Of a stretch of DNA of 34,692 bases, positions 8,201 through 14,951 are shown piece by piece. The stretch is taken from the NCBI GenBank assembly GCA_963696625.1, contig CAVOKZ010000045.1:1-34692 (forward strand), given 5' to 3'. Position 1 is the stretch's first letter. Every line of letters starts with the position of its first letter. The DNA comes from JAWVFN01 sp963696625 (lineage in GTDB: Bacteria > Actinomycetota > Thermoleophilia > Solirubrobacterales > 70-9). The notes under the pieces were generated by a model that was not told the origin of the DNA, did not search any database, and was given only the letters and a program-made list of their open reading frames with translations. The position numbers and the translations under genes were made by a program.

Positions 8201-10542
8201 CTCTTGTCCATCGAGCAGCTGTACCAGCCGAGGTTATCCGCGGAAGTGCAGGGTTGATCGACATAGCCAAGACCGCTCGTCCCGCCGCTCAACACATGCG
8301 CGGTGGCGCCATCGACCTGGACCTCGACCCTCTTAACACCAGAGCGGGCCTGCCAGAGATCGGTGACCTGCTGAGTTCCGATGCTGCCATCTGTTGCTTG
8401 GACGCGAAGGTCATATCCGTTACCCGTCTTTAGTCCGCCTGTAACTGTCGCTGAGGGCGGGCTGTGGTCGATGGCCGTCCAGTAGGCCAATGGGGTTGGG
8501 GAAACGTGGGACGGCGAGAACCAAAGGGCGTCGTAGACGTACATATAGACGGGGACGATCCCTTCGGCTAGATCGTTCGTGCTGTAGTTGAAGGTCTGAT
8601 CCTGGGCCGTGGGGCAAGGCGCCATCTGGCCGCCACTGCATCCCGTATCGCGCTGCTGGACGGTGTAGTTGGAGTGCCAACCTAGGTTGTATTGACCGCC
8701 GTCCTTAGGCAGAAAGAGGTTGTAGTACTTGATCCCCAGGCCTGGACCGCGGCCATCGTTGGGCGGCGGCATCTGGTCTTGCGCATGGACGGCCAGACTG
8801 GGCGTACCGGTATCGAGCCAGCTATCTGCGGGACCTGCCGGCTGGCTGTATCCGGTCATGCTTACGGCTGGCGCCTCGGGGTCATTGAGGTAAATCGTGG
8901 ATCCACCGGCATAAGCGGTGGTCCAATTTGCCGTCCAATTGAATGGGTGCCATAACCCAAAGATCAGACCTTCCCCCTGGCCCTGTTCCGCCGCTGGCAG
9001 ACCATTTGAATCGGCGCTCCTGTCGACCGAAACAGTGCTGCCGTAGGCCGGAGCGCCCGCCGCACCGGGGTTGATCCACTTCGATGCGAGCCAATAGTTG
9101 TAGTTGTAATCCCAGATTCCCACCCTGAGGAACGGGAAGGCGTTGCCGCCATACGTCCTTAGGTCGATGTTGTTGAAGTCGACTCGCTCAATGTAGGCAC
9201 TTGAAGTGTTAGAGCCGTGGCCGGGGGCGGTCGAGTAGACGAAGTGGGGGATATCCCACTTCCACGCGCGCTCAGCATTGGCTGCGTAGCTTCCTGGGGG
9301 CGACGCCAGGAAGAGTCCGTAGTAGCCGGCACAACTGGAGCCACAGTAGTTCCTGGCATCAATGCTTGTGCTCCCCGCGTAGGCGGTGTTCGCCCAAGAG
9401 AACCACTTGTCCAAACCGGTTGTCGACGCCCCCCAAGTGAAGACTTCGATCTGCGGATCGACGAGGATCGGGTAGGCGAAATCACCACCCGAATGAGGCG
9501 TCCGGAGAACCAAGGAGGTCTCGCCGACATCCATCGAAACTGGGACATCCTGCCCCTGAGCGTCCGTAGCAATCGGTGGTTTGACGTTGGCAAGCACGCT
9601 CCCTCCGTCCTTGATTTGCGCCCCACCGTCTGCCGTCTGCGACAACAGAGCTCCCTCCGGAAGATCCAGCTTCAAGGTTTGCGTGGCCGGGCTGTCGACG
9701 GACCGCAGCTGGTTTAGGAACTCGACGCCACTTTGCTGGGGGACGACGACGAGGTCAGTATCGGTCTGGACATTGGGGTAGACGACTCCGCCGTCGTCCA
9801 GACTTCGCGGTGCGGCATCAGGCTGGGCCCCATCCAGAGTCACGCCGATCGGGTCACCGTTACCCACAGCAATACCGCCTCCGAGACGCTCCGGGAGCTT
9901 TGTGTCGGCAAGGGCCCTGCGCGGCTCCAAGTAGGAGCCACGATCAACAAGCCCCATATCGATCGGCGCAGGCAAACCGTTCGGACCCGGCGCCTCCAGC
10001 GGCAAACTGGAGGTAATGAGGGATTGCGCATCCCGTTGATTCTGGGGTACCTCCTGGCTGGTCCGAATCCGTGGATCGGTATAGCGACCGGCAGCATTGA
10101 ATCCATCCGAGAGATCGACACGGGCCGAATCCACGTTCGTCTGTGGCCCCGGATGCGGTAGGTACGTCCCGCCCGGTGCCGTCGATTGGTTCGTCGTACC
10201 TAGTGCCGCGGTGTGGTCGTCCAGCACTTGTGCGCCTTCGGGAAGGACTTGGGCGGCCTCGCCCACCTCCGCGAGCGCCTGGCTGAACTTTTTCGTTAGG
10301 ACACTCTCGGCCTCGGCCCCGGTAAGGCCGGAATGCGAAGACTCCGAGTTGGCACGCTGCTCCTCGGCCTGGCTGCTGTCGAGCCACTCCTGCCGCGCCG
10401 CCTCAGCCTGGCGCTCCTGCTCCACGGATGCGACCATTTCCGGCGAAGTCGTGGGACTCGGCTCGCCAGAGCGATCCATCTCAGACGCCAAGGTTGGCCC
10501 GGCTATCACTCCCGCAAGAACAAGAGCTGCCGTGACAGGCAA
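5221..10542 (-). CDS. Giant secreted multidomain protein with Ig-like repeats and toxin-like C-terminal domain
   Basis: The protein has 1773 residues from TTG 10542. The N-terminus has a hydrophobic export segment ending GPTLAS. Residues about 254-363 (YPNVQTDTDLVVVP to YPILVDPQ) match the N-terminal module of actinobacterial Rhs/wall-associated proteins, and about 365-560 is an aromatic, Gly-rich beta region. Five Ig-like repeats of about 100 residues run from about 692 to 1249, most opening with DH-(S/T)-x-P or similar and carrying GGDHAVDVVATDQLGH-like strands. A second copy of the YPN module lies near 1367. The C-terminal domain (about 1600-1773) has HNAFLHSYW, AHE and MDLLNDSIG. It resembles what I recall as DUF6973, found at the ends of polymorphic-toxin-like proteins. 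No YD repeats are present. The gene looks lower in GC than the sulfatase genes. It is probably a surface or secreted effector. Confidence 0.85.
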   Translation of the reverse strand: MPVTAALVLAGVIAGPTLASEMDRSGEPSPTTSPEMVASVEQERQAEAARQEWLDSSQAEEQRANSESSHSGLTGAEAESVLTKKFSQALAEVGEAAQVLPEGAQVLDDHTAALGTTNQSTAPGGTYLPHPGPQTNVDSARVDLSDGFNAAGRYTDPRIRTSQEVPQNQRDAQSLITSSLPLEAPGPNGLPAPIDMGLVDRGSYLEPRRALADTKLPERLGGGIAVGNGDPIGVTLDGAQPDAAPRSLDDGGVVYPNVQTDTDLVVVPQQSGVEFLNQLRSVDSPATQTLKLDLPEGALLSQTADGGAQIKDGGSVLANVKPPIATDAQGQDVPVSMDVGETSLVLRTPHSGGDFAYPILVDPQIEVFTWGASTTGLDKWFSWANTAYAGSTSIDARNYCGSSCAGYYGLFLASPPGSYAANAERAWKWDIPHFVYSTAPGHGSNTSSAYIERVDFNNIDLRTYGGNAFPFLRVGIWDYNYNYWLASKWINPGAAGAPAYGSTVSVDRSADSNGLPAAEQGQGEGLIFGLWHPFNWTANWTTAYAGGSTIYLNDPEAPAVSMTGYSQPAGPADSWLDTGTPSLAVHAQDQMPPPNDGRGPGLGIKYYNLFLPKDGGQYNLGWHSNYTVQQRDTGCSGGQMAPCPTAQDQTFNYSTNDLAEGIVPVYMYVYDALWFSPSHVSPTPLAYWTAIDHSPPSATVTGGLKTGNGYDLRVQATDGSIGTQQVTDLWQARSGVKRVEVQVDGATAHVLSGGTSGLGYVDQPCTSADNLGWYSCSMDKSFTLDPSPYPDGDHEIKVVSTDQRGHPSEQHWNAVIDHTAPTVTSIQTTADDTWIDGQSYAVVVGAHDAGRGIHDLTLDLPGGQQLAMPPAACTGGNCPRDVNYTFNVDASQFPQGIGDAAVYANGPGGQESDPSIIQLRVDHTVPELSTTGSATNLQIDATDGASGTKSTADRPNARSGVKSLETLVDGNRISYAQQSCPDPTWGSCGVSRGDSFDPNQYSGGDHAVDVVATDQLGHSKTRHLTFTVTKPNVTASGPLLDTSTPIVGLNANVTVDIHDNGGGVRSLGVSVDGAPPSQELPIETILNDGGTQSCAGGVCDLHYTFNPGLSEDLAAGSHTVSIAATDTAGQTGSLSRVIVLDPKSPRLTVSGPLVEAEGKTLDIKPAGLDIAIADGGASTGETDVKTITVTVDDQPATTFSPNCTADCADPVARSYAYDKDAWGAGPHQLEVIATDYAGNQASRFVLIDHVIPSLDPPCPADTPSVAPTADVVSPAAAEAALPEAAAGPTTSMSPEEAPQLSFDPSFTPADPPPSAETIHVDGTVQNGEASLDSVPAVSIGKAVCLKPTETTGAAREGEVIGDGNAAIYTNAMPATDTVVRPSLMGTTIVEHTRSSAAPSSFTWKAALEPGEQLVQLSDGGIAIVDTAGPDVTPGTVPPNPGTDFEDWLSDSQAQGDEAEQEFAFANEAVEGQVQAIIEPPQAMTDSGNPITVTTTLIGGGQITFSVPPSAAATLVIPGIAPVDPLVLCKQAFAGDPAGWEAFCLPAVPPPPEEDPASFNDAVTEPSFRTAYARASAASSGGGGGETDAQRAICDQDDVGPYRCTAWEYEGIQAHLVADGLFNVDGGLATSGAHVNDTKHNAFLHSYWTALAMNATPFKVDAALAYVYAHESDTWQDYGRPDVYKGARMDLLNDSIGASLATPFTTEMPDRLELCQRIRPLVPNAVFLGPTGAPFAWARDHPTAAHTRLVYRRLKAKGTGVVVHMNNTCYNYFN

Positions 10543-10877
10543 CGCATGTCCAAATCTGCGAACGCCGACCCTATTCCGATCTCGGGGCGGCTTCGGGCCG
10601 CGAGGGGGAAGAGAGGGTTGGCGAGATCCGCCCGTTATTCGTCCAAGTCCGATTCAAGGCCTCAAGTTCTGGTCGCTGGATTGGCCAAACCATCGGCATC
10701 CGGCCTGAGAACCTTTAGGTCAGGTTCATGTACTGAGCGGGGCAGCGATCGTCAAGCGTGCCCGGTCAGTCTCTGGCCCAAGCGGGTCTCAGCGCCTGAC
10801 GGTATGAACGAGGTGATCGCCGCCCCGCAACCGGAGGAAGTCAGCACACTCAGGCGATCAAAAGGCGCGCCACAGAC
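10543..10877. other. Divergent intergenic region, giant gene versus EEP-domain gene
   Basis: These 335 bases separate two divergent genes and should hold promoters for both. On the minus strand the giant gene's frame stays open for 37 codons above TTG 10542, reading basic residues (DRNRVGVRRFGHA) that would suit a signal-peptide n-region, but it contains no ATG, GTG, TTG or CTG. No other gene is supported here. Confidence 0.5.
10727..10755 (-). promoter_or_regulatory. Candidate promoter for the giant secreted protein gene
   Basis: On the minus strand TTGACG (10755-10750) and TACATG (10732-10727) are spaced by 17 nt. The -35 box is close to consensus and the -10 box is weak. It would leave a leader of about 180 nt before TTG 10542, which fits the doubt over the true start. 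Confidence 0.35.
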
Positions 10878-11840
10878 ATGATTCGCCAGGTTCAACTCAC
10901 GCCTCTCAGCTTCGCAGGCTGGGTAGTCGCTGCTTTGGCACTCATTTGGGCGCTGATCCGATTCTTCGGCCTTGACGCCGGGTTTCCCATGGTGCCGCTA
11001 ATTGCCTTCAGTCCATACGTCGCCCTTGCCTGCTTCCTCGCTGCGATCGCCTTAGCCGCCTTGAAGCAATGGCCGGCGTCGGTCGTAGCTGCATCGGCCG
11101 CCGCGATCCTGGTGAGCTGCATCGTGCCGCGGATGCTTCCGGGCCCAGGTCCGGTGGGCGACCCTCAAGGCCCCCGCATCCGTGTAATGACGCTGAACCT
11201 GCGGGGACCCCACGCCGACGCACACGCGGTCGTTCAACTGGTCCAGCGGCAGCACGTCGATGTGCTGAGCCTTCAAGAAGTTGTTCCAAACCAGACCGCG
11301 AGCCTGAAGGCTGCCGGCCTGGAGGGACTGCTCCCCGGCCACATCGAGGTTCCCTCGACGCAGGACACCCGCGCCAGCGCCATCTACTCGCGGATCCCGT
11401 TTGACCGGGTGCCGACGCCGCTCGCCGGCCCGCTTCCATTACCTGAGATCCTCGCCCACCTGGACGGAAGAGAGGTCGCCGTCATCGGTGTCCATCCCCA
11501 CGTCCCCAACTCCAGCGGCGCAGTGAGCACCTGGTCAGCTGGAATGGAGGCGATTCCAAAAGCCGACCCGAACGGTCAACTCCGCATCGTGGCCGGAGAC
11601 TTCAACGCCACTCTGGACACCTCGGAGTTCCGGAACCTGATCGGCACCGGGTACACGGACTCCGCCGACGCGAAGGGCGACGGGCTCATCCCAACTTTTC
11701 CAGCTTCCGGCTTCAAGTCGCTGCCGGTGACAATCGATCACATCTTGGTCGACCGCAGGATCCGCGTCAACGACTACGCGGTCAAGGCGGCGCAGGGCAG
11801 CGACCATCACGCAGTGATGGTCGAGCTGACCTTGCCGTAG
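10878..11840 (+). CDS. Membrane-anchored endonuclease/exonuclease/phosphatase-family protein
   Basis: The first 90 residues hold three hydrophobic helices (AGWVVAALALIWALI; VALACFLAAIALAAL; SVVAASAAAILVSCIV). The EEP fold follows from about residue 105. Its landmarks are all present: MTLNL at the first metal-binding strand, LSLQEVV with the metal-binding Glu, GVHPH, AGDFNA with catalytic Asp and Asn, IDHILV and GSDHHAV at the C-terminal His. This architecture is common in actinobacteria as an extracytoplasmic phosphodiesterase or nuclease; the substrate cannot be read from sequence. The orientation, with three helices before the domain, places the active site outside. It starts at ATG 10878 and is divergent from the giant secreted protein. 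Confidence 0.88.
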   Translation: MIRQVQLTPLSFAGWVVAALALIWALIRFFGLDAGFPMVPLIAFSPYVALACFLAAIALAALKQWPASVVAASAAAILVSCIVPRMLPGPGPVGDPQGPRIRVMTLNLRGPHADAHAVVQLVQRQHVDVLSLQEVVPNQTASLKAAGLEGLLPGHIEVPSTQDTRASAIYSRIPFDRVPTPLAGPLPLPEILAHLDGREVAVIGVHPHVPNSSGAVSTWSAGMEAIPKADPNGQLRIVAGDFNATLDTSEFRNLIGTGYTDSADAKGDGLIPTFPASGFKSLPVTIDHILVDRRIRVNDYAVKAAQGSDHHAVMVELTLP

Positions 11841-12345
11841 CTTTAAGCATTGTCTGGAAGCGGGCTCGTTGGGGTAGCTGGCCGAGCACAGGATGCTTGG
11901 GGTCGAAGCGCCACCCTTTCTACGGGGCCGATAATTCCCGTGCCGAACGTGCTTCCACCGGTAGAGAATCATGGCTTGCCGGACGAAGAGGCCGCCCCAT
12001 TCCCATGTAGACACCCCAGCGGCCGCGAGCGCATACTCTCGGATGCCGTTCTGCATCGCTGGGCGTCGCCGGTCGACCTTATTGAACCCGGCGCCGCTAT
12101 TCCGCTGAGTGCCGCTCCCACGCAAAGGAAGCACGCTTGGTAGCTGGCCAGCGGCTGCTACCAGTTGACCGCTCGCGAGCAGCGCTTCGGCTACCACTCA
12201 GCTACCAGTTGTCTCCCGAATCATGCCGAAAATACAAATTCGGCCGGCGGCCAAGGGGCGACTTGTCTCCTCGAGGACCCCTCGCCAGGTAAGAACGCCA
12301 TGGCTTGTCGCGACCTGTCGCTTCCTGCCGGACCTGCTGACTGAA
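11841..12345. other. Gene-free stretch between EEP gene and tRNA-Pro
   Basis: About 500 bases contain no supported gene; frames crossing it are short and lack protein-like composition. Repeated GGTAGC/GCTACC motifs cluster at 12139-12211, next to the 3' end of tRNA-Pro. The stretch could be the scarred end of an island that used the tRNA as its attachment site. Confidence 0.45.
12139..12211. repeat. GCTACCAGTTG direct repeats with inverted GGTAGC copy
   Basis: GCTACCAGTTG occurs at 12157-12167 and 12201-12211, 44 bp apart. GCTACCA occurs once more at 12190-12196, and an inverted GGTAGC lies at 12139-12144. The perfect 10-bp palindrome GCTGGCCAGC follows at 12143-12152. The cluster lies 135-207 bases from the 3' end of tRNA-Pro, where integrase arm sites would be expected. 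Confidence 0.5.
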
Positions 12346-12419
12346 TCGGGGCGGTCGGATTTGAACCGACGACCTTTCGGCCCCCAGCCGAATGCGCTAC
12401 CAGACTGCGCCACGCCCCG
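12346..12419 (-). tRNA. tRNA-Pro(GGG)
   Basis: The acceptor stem CGGGGCG/CGCCCCG, the D-arm start TGGCGCAG, an anticodon stem with loop CTGGGGG (anticodon GGG) and the T-arm GGTTCAAATCC are all present, with discriminator base A. CCA is not encoded. It is the first of two minus-strand tRNAs 36 nt apart, and its 3' end faces the accessory region. Confidence 0.95.
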
Positions 12420-12455
12420 AAGCGTGGTCATGCATTAAAGCGGGCGGTGCGAAGA

Positions 12456-12528
12456 AGCGGGCGACGGGACTCGAACCCGCTGCTTTCAGCTTGGAAGGCT
12501 GACGTGCAACCAGTTACACCTCGCCCGC
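12456..12528 (-). tRNA. tRNA-Gly(UCC)
   Basis: The acceptor stem GCGGGCG/CGCCCGC, an anticodon loop CTTCCAA (anticodon UCC) and the T-loop GGTTCGAGTCC are visible, with discriminator U as is usual for bacterial tRNA-Gly. CCA is not encoded. It lies just upstream of tRNA-Pro on the same strand. Confidence 0.95.
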
Positions 12529-12560
12529 AGGGTCGCCGATTATAGGTTCGGCCCGAGGGG

Positions 12561-13136
12561 CTACCGCTTGACGACCGCGAACACCGCGACGTAGGTGAGC
12601 GCGTCCGGGTTCGCGCTGCCACCGGCCCTGGGATCCCCGCGGAAGATGCCGACGCCGACACGGTTGAAGCGCTTGTCGAAGATGTTGCGGCGGTGAACCG
12701 GGCTGTTGACCCAGGCCTTGACCACGTTCGCCGGGGTCACCTGGAACTTCTCGCCCCACGCGAGGTCCTCGCCGACGGCGAAGAACTTGGCGCCCTTGAG
12801 GAAGCCGGTGCGGCGGAGGCGGCTGAGCGGGGTCGAGCCGTCGCTGCCGATGTGGGAGACGAAGTGGCGTTTGACCATGTCCTTCGCGTGCACGTTGGCG
12901 GCGCGCAGGATCTTGTTCGACCGGCTCAGCGGGCGCATGCCCTTCTCGGCCCGTTCCGCGTTGAGCAGGCAGCGCATTGACTCGCTGAGCGCCTCGAGGG
13001 TTGTGCTCTGCGGTGTCGCGTCGGCGCCCGCGCAGTTCTCGCTCTGGGCGGGCGCCGGTGCCGGGACGGCGAGCAGCCCCGCGGAGACCGCCATGGCCAT
13101 GGCGGCGGCAGCGACTTTCACACGCGTCGACCTCAT
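12561..13136 (-). CDS. Secreted CAP-domain (SCP/PR1-like) protein
   Basis: The 191-residue protein has a signal peptide (MRSTRVKVAAAAMAMAVSAG, cleavage probably after APAPAQ) and one CAP domain. Family landmarks are LLNAERAEKGMRPL in the first helix, AANVHAKDMVKRHFVSHIGSDG with the His cluster, GEDLAWG, and VVKAWVNSPVHRRNIFDKRFNRVGVGI. Bacterial CAP proteins are exported and their activity is poorly defined. The strong ribosome site AGGAGG just upstream of ATG 13136 supports this start. The gene is divergent from the sulfatase operon across 120 bp, so the two may share a control region. Confidence 0.92.
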   Translation of the reverse strand: MRSTRVKVAAAAMAMAVSAGLLAVPAPAPAQSENCAGADATPQSTTLEALSESMRCLLNAERAEKGMRPLSRSNKILRAANVHAKDMVKRHFVSHIGSDGSTPLSRLRRTGFLKGAKFFAVGEDLAWGEKFQVTPANVVKAWVNSPVHRRNIFDKRFNRVGVGIFRGDPRAGGSANPDALTYVAVFAVVKR

Positions 13137-13256
13137 CCCGCTCCCTCCTTGTTGCGCAGATAACGGGGCGACACTTTACCCTGGCGCGGGCAGGGCTATG
13201 CCGCTTCCAGGCGCCCGCAACTCTCAACTCAAGCAGGGGTTGATCGAACGAAGACG

Positions 13257-14951
13257 ATGTCCCTCAGCACCCATCAGCTACGCCTGCTCGCCGCGCTCGC
13301 GGCGGCCCTCGCGCTGGGCGCGGCCGGTTTGCTGATCGGCCAAAAAGCGTCCGCCGCCGGACCCGGATCGCCGAACATCGTCTTCATCCTCACCGACGAC
13401 ATGACCGCGCAGGAGCTGGCGGGCATGCCCCAGACCAACGCGCTGCTCACCGGCCAAGGGGCGAGCTTCAGCCGCGCCTACATCTCCTACCCCCTCTGCT
13501 GCCCCTCGCGGGCGACCTTCTACACCGGGCGCTACACCCACAACCACGGCACCCGCGGAAACGGGGCGCCGACGGGCGGCGCCCAGGTGTTCAAGGACCG
13601 CGGCAACGAGGCCCAGGACCTGCCGGTGCGGCTCAAGGCCGCCGGCTATCGGACCGCGCACGTCGGCAAGTACCTCAACGGCTACGGGGGCGGCGGCGGC
13701 TGCGGCCCGGGCGACCCCTACGTCCCCGCCGGCTGGGACTACTGGGCGGCGAAGCTGGCGGCGACGCAGGGCACCTGCTCGGAGAACAACTACTACCAGT
13801 ACTCGCTCTACGAGAACGGCCCCGGCCACCCGGTGGACGGCGAGACCGTCGACTACGGCTCCGCGGTCGACGACTACCAGACCGATGTCTACCGCGACCA
13901 TGCTCTCGACGTCCTCGACGCCGACCTGCCCGGTTCGACCCCGCTCTATATGGAGGTCGACTTCGGCGCACCTCACGGCCCGTTCGAGCCCGCGCCGCGC
14001 CACAAGTTCGCGCTCTCGGGCGCGCCGCTGGCGCCGCTCCCCGGCTTCGACGAGAAGAACATCGACGACAAGCCACTGTGGCTGCGGCTCAAGGCAAAGC
14101 ACAAGCTGACCAGCACCGACAAGGCCAACATCAATACGCGGCGTCGCCGGCGGCTGGAGATGCTGCTCGGCGTCGACGAGGCGGTGGCCGCGATCGTCAA
14201 CAAGGTCGCCGCGGCGGGCGAGCTCTCCAACACCTACTTCGTCTTTACCTCCGACAACGGCTTCTTCAACGGCGAGCACCGGGTCGGGTCGGGCAAGTAC
14301 CTGCCCTATGAGCCCTCGAGCCGGGTGCCGATGGTGATTCGCGGCCCCGGGATCCCGCCGGGCGTCAGCACCGAGCTCGTCGACAACGCCGACTACATGC
14401 CCACCGTGCTCGACATCGCGGGCGCCGGCGCGGCGGCGAGCGCGCCCGTTGACGGACGCTCGATGCTGCCGTTCGCGAGGAACGCAGGGGCCCACACGAC
14501 GCGCCCGATCCTGCTCGAGGGCGACGTCGGCCCCGGCATCGGACCGGGCCAGGTCGAGCCCGAGAGCTTCAAGCGCCCGAGACGCGGGCGCTCGCGCGCC
14601 GCGAAGCTCGGCGTCAACAAGCTCAAGGGCGTCACCGACCTCGACCAGGAGCCGGGCTTCGTCCACTTCGCCGTCAACGGCAACATCAATGTGCCGGCGT
14701 TCAAGGGGATCAGGACCAACCGCTACGCCTACTTCATCTACGCGACCGGCGACCAGGAGCTCTACGACATGGCCAAGGACCCCGGCCAGCTGAGGAACGT
14801 CGTCTTCAACCGCCGCTACAAGAAGGCCGCGCGAGTGACCTACCGCAGGCTCCTGCGCCTCGCGTTCTGCCAGGGAGCGAGCTGCCGCGCCGACGTCGGC
14901 GCCGACCCGAAGCCGAAAAAGAAGAAGAAGGCCAGGCGGAAGAACAAGTGA
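13257..14951 (+). CDS. Secreted sulfatase 1 of a tandem array
   Basis: This 564-residue type I sulfatase should hydrolyse sulfate esters outside the membrane. It has an export signal (LLAALAAALALGAAGLLIG, cut near ASAAG), the first metal site in FILTDDM, and the formylglycine site in LCCPSRATFYTGR, where the first Cys of C-C-P-S-R is converted by a formylglycine-generating enzyme not present in this window. FTSDNGFFNGEHR carries the second metal-binding Asp-Asn, followed by GKYLPYEPSSRVP. The LCCPSRA pattern with the nearby HNHG resembles human N-acetylglucosamine-6-sulfatase, so a sulfated glycan is a plausible but unproven substrate. The C-terminus has CQGASC and a basic tail KPKKKKKARRKNK. 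It is the first gene of the operon. Confidence 0.95.
   Translation: MSLSTHQLRLLAALAAALALGAAGLLIGQKASAAGPGSPNIVFILTDDMTAQELAGMPQTNALLTGQGASFSRAYISYPLCCPSRATFYTGRYTHNHGTRGNGAPTGGAQVFKDRGNEAQDLPVRLKAAGYRTAHVGKYLNGYGGGGGCGPGDPYVPAGWDYWAAKLAATQGTCSENNYYQYSLYENGPGHPVDGETVDYGSAVDDYQTDVYRDHALDVLDADLPGSTPLYMEVDFGAPHGPFEPAPRHKFALSGAPLAPLPGFDEKNIDDKPLWLRLKAKHKLTSTDKANINTRRRRRLEMLLGVDEAVAAIVNKVAAAGELSNTYFVFTSDNGFFNGEHRVGSGKYLPYEPSSRVPMVIRGPGIPPGVSTELVDNADYMPTVLDIAGAGAAASAPVDGRSMLPFARNAGAHTTRPILLEGDVGPGIGPGQVEPESFKRPRRGRSRAAKLGVNKLKGVTDLDQEPGFVHFAVNGNINVPAFKGIRTNRYAYFIYATGDQELYDMAKDPGQLRNVVFNRRYKKAARVTYRRLLRLAFCQGASCRADVGADPKPKKKKKARRKNK

Noticed and set aside
5221..10542. Giant protein as a classical Rhs/YD-repeat toxin
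   Set aside because: No YD repeats or PxxxxDPxGL-type cleavage site are visible; only the N-terminal module is shared with that group.
11535..12197. A 220-codon minus-strand frame
   Set aside because: Half is antisense to the EEP-domain gene and the rest has no recognisable motif, so no gene is called.
12198..12431. Short frames reading through tRNA-Pro
   Set aside because: Their protein-like sequence (VAQSGSAFGWGPKGRRF) is the well-known translation of a tRNA gene.
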